Assembly: GCF_019424165.1 (NCBI RefSeq)
Contig: NZ_JAHZAA010000004.1
Coordinates: forward strand, 57,667-111,050
DNA: 53,384 bases
Direction of reading: 5' to 3'
DNA from: Desulfovibrio sp.
GTDB lineage: Bacteria; Desulfobacterota; Desulfovibrionia; Desulfovibrionales; Desulfovibrionaceae
Shown: piece after piece, positions 50,317-53,384 of the stretch
Position numbering within the stretch: position 1 is the first letter of the stretch
Layout of the letters: the number at the start of each line of letters is the position of its first letter
Translations under genes and position numbers: made by a program
The notes under the pieces: generated by a model
The model's database searches: none
Told to the model about the DNA's origin: nothing
Seen by the model: only the letters and a program-made list of their open reading frames with translations

Positions 50317-50520
50317 TTAATTCTTGCTTGTGGCCTTGCCTGAAAGAAATTCATCCAACGACTTGCGGGTAACACGCCATTGTCGCCCGACCTGAACCGC
50401 GCTCACCTTCCCGCTTTGCAGAAGGCTCAGGGCTGTATTGCGCCCAACGCGGAGGTACTCCATAACTTCCTCAAGGTTCATCGGCCTATTTGCCTTTTCC
50501 TCTTCTGTCAGGGGAGACAT
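50317..50520 (-). CDS. Excisionase/AlpA-type HTH protein
   Basis: 67 aa. The segment MNLEEVMEYLRVGRNTALSL to VGRQWRVTRKSLDEFL is the standard winged-helix of excisionase/AlpA 'helix-turn-helix 17' proteins. These direct excision or activate the integrase of their element. GGAGGTGA precedes the ATG. It heads the minus-strand trio and lies on the integrase side of the antirepressor, as expected for an island control gene. Confidence 0.85.
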   Translation of the reverse strand: MSPLTEEEKANRPMNLEEVMEYLRVGRNTALSLLQSGKVSAVQVGRQWRVTRKSLDEFLSGKATSKN

Positions 50521-51362
50521 TTGTTCACCTCCGTTTTTTTCTTCTTGCCATTTTCGTTTAATTTATGCAAGTATTAATTTGAAAAATGCCATTTATAGTT
50601 TGTCCAAGTTTACATATTGCCTCTTATGAGACATGGCAAAATAAAATATTCAATGGTTCCTGCTGTTTCACAAAACGGCCTGCGCACATTTTTTTTGAGT
50701 GCTACTAAAATAAATAATCGTGCTATTTGATTTTGCGTGAAACAATTTGCCCACCAGATGACCACTGGTTGACCACCAATTGCATGCAAAAGCTACCAAT
50801 TGGCTGCAATTGCTTGCATTTTGTCGGACATTAGTTGCCCATACTTCGTAACCAACATGAATCATTAAGACCACTTATTTTGAGAGGGTGTGTAACGGAT
50901 GCACACCCTATGCTCAAGGTATGCCGATGGTATGCCACCAGCAGAGCCATGCTCACAGCGTCCAATCTCAGGTGATAAAAACCATCGCGCGACACTTACT
51001 GTGCGAACTTGGCTTTCGTGCGTCAGGCGGCGATTGTGGACCATGTCGCACTATCCACCCACCAATCACGGCAATAATGCAAAATCCTCCACGGGGGAAC
51101 CCTTTGCGCGCGCGGGTTCCTGGCCTCTAGCTGCCCTCAAAATCTCCACGGGCTTTGCATGCGATCCACTCATCTGCCGGGCAGGGTATTGGAAACGCAA
51201 TCGGAAAGCGCGTCATGGGTGGGGATGTCTGATCATGGGGGGGCTTGACAGGTTTTTCTACTTTCCTGCCATGACCAAAAAAGAAGCCCGGCATCAAGCC
51301 TCCCTGTAAAGGGGAGAGCCTGAGGCCGGGCCGTAAGAACGCTGTGCGGGTACAGGTGCCGG
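50521..51362. other. 842-bp gene-free region with repeats and palindromes
   Basis: AT-rich at its left end (50560-50720). Around 50757-50820 there are paired TGACCAC copies, two ACCAATTG copies, and the palindromes TTGCATGCAA and GCAATTGC (50806-50813). Further right are GGAACCC/GGGTTCC arms (51097-51120) and a long imperfect GCCCGGC/GCCGGGC hairpin (51289-51331). A plus-strand frame at 50899-51309 has no RBS or family and is not called. Confidence 0.45.
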
Positions 51363-51563
51363 TTATGCTTTACGAACTATTTCTTCTCTGGACTCATGCA
51401 GCCGATACGCCCTTGCTGGGGCACCCTGAGACATGTGAATCGAAAGCCTGATTTCTCCGGTGTAAGCCTGTGTGGAATTTTCCGAAAGAATAGATTCTAT
51501 CGTTTCCAATACTTCCCTTAATCGTGGGTGGGGGGTGCGCCCCCTAGTCACCACTTGCGGCAT
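51363..51563 (-). CDS. Small protein (66 aa) overlapping the zinc-finger gene
   Basis: Starts MPQVVTRGRTPHPRLREVLE, then a mixed helical/strand region ending in a basic tail (RLHESREEIVRKA). Unrecognised. The ATG lies 20 bases inside the upstream gene in another frame and is preceded by AGGGGGG at ideal spacing, which supports real coupled translation. A GC hairpin follows. The pair may work together, but this is inference. Confidence 0.55.
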   Translation of the reverse strand: MPQVVTRGRTPHPRLREVLETIESILSENSTQAYTGEIRLSIHMSQGAPARAYRLHESREEIVRKA

Positions 51564-52218
51564 AATGGTACGCCCCCCTGCACTTGTCGCTGCAAAATGT
51601 TGCGCTCAATCTCTTTGCAATGAAATACTTGCCGCAATTTCGACAGCATTTTATTTTGGTAAGTGGGGCCTTTGGGTCAAGCACTAAGGGGTAAAGTATC
51701 CGGTAGCAAAGAGCTTTTTCTACTCCCCAATCCTCGCCATGTGCAGATGGAAGAGTTGGACAAAAGATCGGGCGCATGGGGTTGCTTGTGGCGGAAAACT
51801 CCGCCTCATGGTCTTCCCAATTTAAATGAGTGTTTAGAAACGTAGTATCAACATGCCCGGCAATGCACTTGTCCGCAAAGGTTCTAATTTTAATAACAAA
51901 ATGTATTATATAGCTCCAGAATTCAACCTTAGTTTCATCGAGGAAAATCGGCTGGTGCTCAACTTCTTCCTCAGCAAAGGCTCTTCTGACCTCGTACGGT
52001 GCATTAGAATCTTGCCCAAAGATCGCCATTGCCTCTTCTCGCGTATAAATGATAAGCGGGTGTTCTTTTTTAAACAGGACACAATAGCAAATATTGGCCG
52101 CACGCAGAGCGTCCCTTATCCTAATATATTCTGTAATATCTTGGGCAAGGTCGTAAGCTTGCGGGGGAACGAGGTTTAGCAGTGCTATAAAATGCTCTAG
52201 GCGCTCTTGGTTCTTCAC
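51544..52218 (-). CDS. Putative zinc-finger protein (CGNR/ABATE-like)
   Basis: 224 aa. The C-terminal CCRNCGKYFIAKRLSATFCS and then DKCRGAYHY gives C-x2-C-x11-C-x3-C, like the CGNR zinc finger of some DNA-binding regulators. The N-terminal 180 residues are a soluble mixed fold with several aromatic-rich strands and no clear enzyme motif. The GTG at 52218 is chosen because AGGAGG stands eight bases upstream; a TTG at 52242 is the formal frame start. It lies about 55 bp beyond the integrase stop. Confidence 0.6.
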   Translation of the reverse strand: MKNQERLEHFIALLNLVPPQAYDLAQDITEYIRIRDALRAANICYCVLFKKEHPLIIYTREEAMAIFGQDSNAPYEVRRAFAEEEVEHQPIFLDETKVEFWSYIIHFVIKIRTFADKCIAGHVDTTFLNTHLNWEDHEAEFSATSNPMRPIFCPTLPSAHGEDWGVEKALCYRILYPLVLDPKAPLTKIKCCRNCGKYFIAKRLSATFCSDKCRGAYHYAASGD

Positions 52219-52272
52219 GTTAATGCCCTCCTGACAAGTCAAAGATAAACGGCATTAAAGGTGAAGTCAACG

Positions 52273-53384
52273 TTATTTTTTATTTATCGTAAACGTAGTC
52301 GTTTTTTCGTAGGGTTCAGCCTTTAACCCTTCCAGATAATCCGCCCATTCTTGCATCATGCGGCGGCGCTCCGGCAGGTACTCTGCATGGTTGTAAGCGG
52401 CTCTGATGGCGTTCTTCTCGCCGTGGGCAAGCTGGCGCTCAATCCAGTCCCGGTTATAGCCCTGCTCGTTGAGCAGAGTAGAGGCCATACTTCTGAATCC
52501 GTGGATTGTCATAACTCCCTTGGCATAGCCCATGCGGCGCAGCGCATTTAACAGGCCCACATCGGAAATATGGCGGCTGGCACTGTAAAGACTTGGAAAT
52601 AAATAGCGTTCTGCACCCGTTAAAGAACGCAGATCACTCAACAGAGTGATTACCTGACGAGCCAGCGGGACGATGTGGGGACGCTTCATTTTCATCCGTT
52701 CTGCCGGGATAACCCACTCGGCGGCATCAAGGTCAATCTCGCTCCATTCTGCACCCCGCAGCTCTACAGAGCGCACGAAAACGAAAGGAAGGATTTTCAG
52801 GGCAAAGCAGATGGAAGGTTCTCCGGTATATGAGTCAATGGCCCGGAGTAAGTGCCCAATTTCATTCGGGTCAGTGATCGTGGCAAAGTGGGTGGTCTGT
52901 ATCGGGGTAAGGGCTTCGGCCAGCCCCGCCGCCACATCATAGCGGGTATGGCCCACAATACGCGCATAGCGCGAGACCTGGCCGCAGAGTTGCGCCAGCC
53001 TGTGGGCGGTCACTATGGCCCCTCTTGATTCCGCATTCTGTATCGCTGTGAGGAAATCGGCAGGTTCCAGTGCAGAGAATGGCCTGTCGCCGATGAAGGG
53101 AAAAATTTGCTTCTCCAGCCGGGAGAGGATTTTTTCTTGGTGAACAGGCTTCCACGCGGCCTTCTTTTTGGAGTACCACTCACGGGCAACGGCTTCAAAA
53201 GTGGTGGCTTGTTCCTGTTCAATAGCTGTAGCTGCGGCCCTGGCTTCCTGCTTGTGGGCGCTTGGGGCAATGCCCCGCGCCAGCAGCTTCTTGGCCTGTT
53301 CGCGTCTCTCTCTGGCATCCTTCAGCCCCACGGTAGGGCAGGTATCCAGTGGTATGCGTTTCTCCTTGCCCTGGAAGCGATACT
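52273..53384 (-). CDS. P4-type tyrosine integrase (5' end off the window)
   Basis: About 370 residues visible. It runs from KYRFQGKEKRIPLDTCPTVG (DUF4102 domain) through a SAM-like core-binding domain (YSKKKAAWKPVHQEKILSRL) to the catalytic domain. Catalytic residues are visible: Arg in SVELRGAEWSEID, HIVPL, the H-x-x-R of IHGFRSMASTLLNEQ, and the Tyr in AIRAAYNHAEYL. It should recombine the island with an att site. No frameshift is seen, so it looks functional. Its N-terminus lies beyond 53384; a 5' relic of a close relative lies at 47.3-47.6 kb. Confidence 0.93.
   Translation of the reverse strand, partial: YRFQGKEKRIPLDTCPTVGLKDARERREQAKKLLARGIAPSAHKQEARAAATAIEQEQATTFEAVAREWYSKKKAAWKPVHQEKILSRLEKQIFPFIGDRPFSALEPADFLTAIQNAESRGAIVTAHRLAQLCGQVSRYARIVGHTRYDVAAGLAEALTPIQTTHFATITDPNEIGHLLRAIDSYTGEPSICFALKILPFVFVRSVELRGAEWSEIDLDAAEWVIPAERMKMKRPHIVPLARQVITLLSDLRSLTGAERYLFPSLYSASRHISDVGLLNALRRMGYAKGVMTIHGFRSMASTLLNEQGYNRDWIERQLAHGEKNAIRAAYNHAEYLPERRRMMQEWADYLEGLKAEPYEKTTTFTINKK
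53214..53384. repeat. Direct-repeat partner of 47306-47476
   Basis: The N-terminal coding part of the intact integrase matches the relic at 47306-47476 in the same orientation. Long identical blocks such as GTATCCAGTGGTATGCGTTT are kept, with an indel-rich patch in the middle. Confidence 0.75.

Larger units (their letters stand above)
47306..53384. mobile_element. Integrative genomic island, right end not in window
   Basis: Bounded on the left by an integrase relic and on the right by an intact integrase in the same orientation. It carries an antirepressor, an excisionase-like protein and several small unknown genes, in contrast to the conserved genes left of 47.1 kb. Direct repeats of about 170 bp (47306-47476 and 53214-53384) derive from the two integrase copies. 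The true ends (att sites) are not determined. Confidence 0.6.

Noticed and set aside
50899..51309. 136-codon plus-strand frame in the island
   Set aside because: No RBS, no recognisable family, and overlapping hairpins; more likely non-coding.
1..53384. CRISPR arrays or cas genes
   Set aside because: No regularly spaced direct repeats and no Cas-like proteins seen.

Overview
The window is a GC-rich bacterial chromosome segment that looks like Desulfovibrionaceae (Desulfovibrio-like). This is inferred from protein character and gene order: thrS-infC-rpmI-rplT-pheS-pheT-merR-rpe-tkt-pgk, a TamA/TamB pair, a DsrE-family protein, and a glycogen locus with a GT3-type synthase fused to a phosphorylase. 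No rRNA or other decisive taxonomic marker is present, so the assignment is inference.

Layout. 1-5.4 kb: a partial DUF1847-type protein and a biotin carboxylase (minus), purine nucleoside phosphorylase and the GTPase TypA/BipA (plus), and a GNAT acetyltransferase (minus). 5.8-12.5 kb: tamA-tamB, an outer-membrane assembly pair joined by an ATGA overlap. 12.7-14.2 kb: a DsrE-like protein and thiM. 14.8-24.2 kb: a four-gene minus-strand glycogen/alpha-glucan operon (debranching enzyme, GT4 transferase, GH57 amylase, synthase-phosphorylase fusion). 24.8-29.5 kb: a complete livJHMGF branched-chain amino-acid ABC transporter. 29.9-30.9 kb: a DapB-like/amine dehydrogenase with a candidate Fur operator at its promoter. 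31.2-36.8 kb: mipA-like porin, pgk, tkt, rpe and a MerR regulator (minus). 37.1-44.9 kb: the classic translation cluster thrS-infC-rpmI-rplT-pheS-pheT with a small exported protein between pheS and pheT, headed by tRNA-Val(GAC). 45.7-47.1 kb: a MOSC protein and a single-RRM RNA-binding protein behind a strong promoter in AT-rich DNA.

47.3 kb to the right edge is an accessory island. A decayed 5' fragment of a P4-type integrase gene (47.3-47.6 kb) and an intact integrase cut by the window end (52.3-53.4 kb) form direct repeats about 5.9 kb apart. Between them lie a BRO/DinD-like antirepressor, an AlpA/excisionase-like HTH protein, three tightly overlapping small genes of unknown function, and a zinc-finger protein overlapped by a 66-aa ORF. 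Codon and base usage there is less uniform and more AT-rich than in the core.

Most worth a second look: the anabolic-catabolic glycogen fusion enzyme in a compact operon with a palindrome filling its promoter spacer; a hairpin-rich repeat that supplies the stop codon of two unrelated genes (thiM and pheT); the candidate Fur-controlled dehydrogenase; the TamB with four low-complexity inserts; and the small unknown genes of the island.
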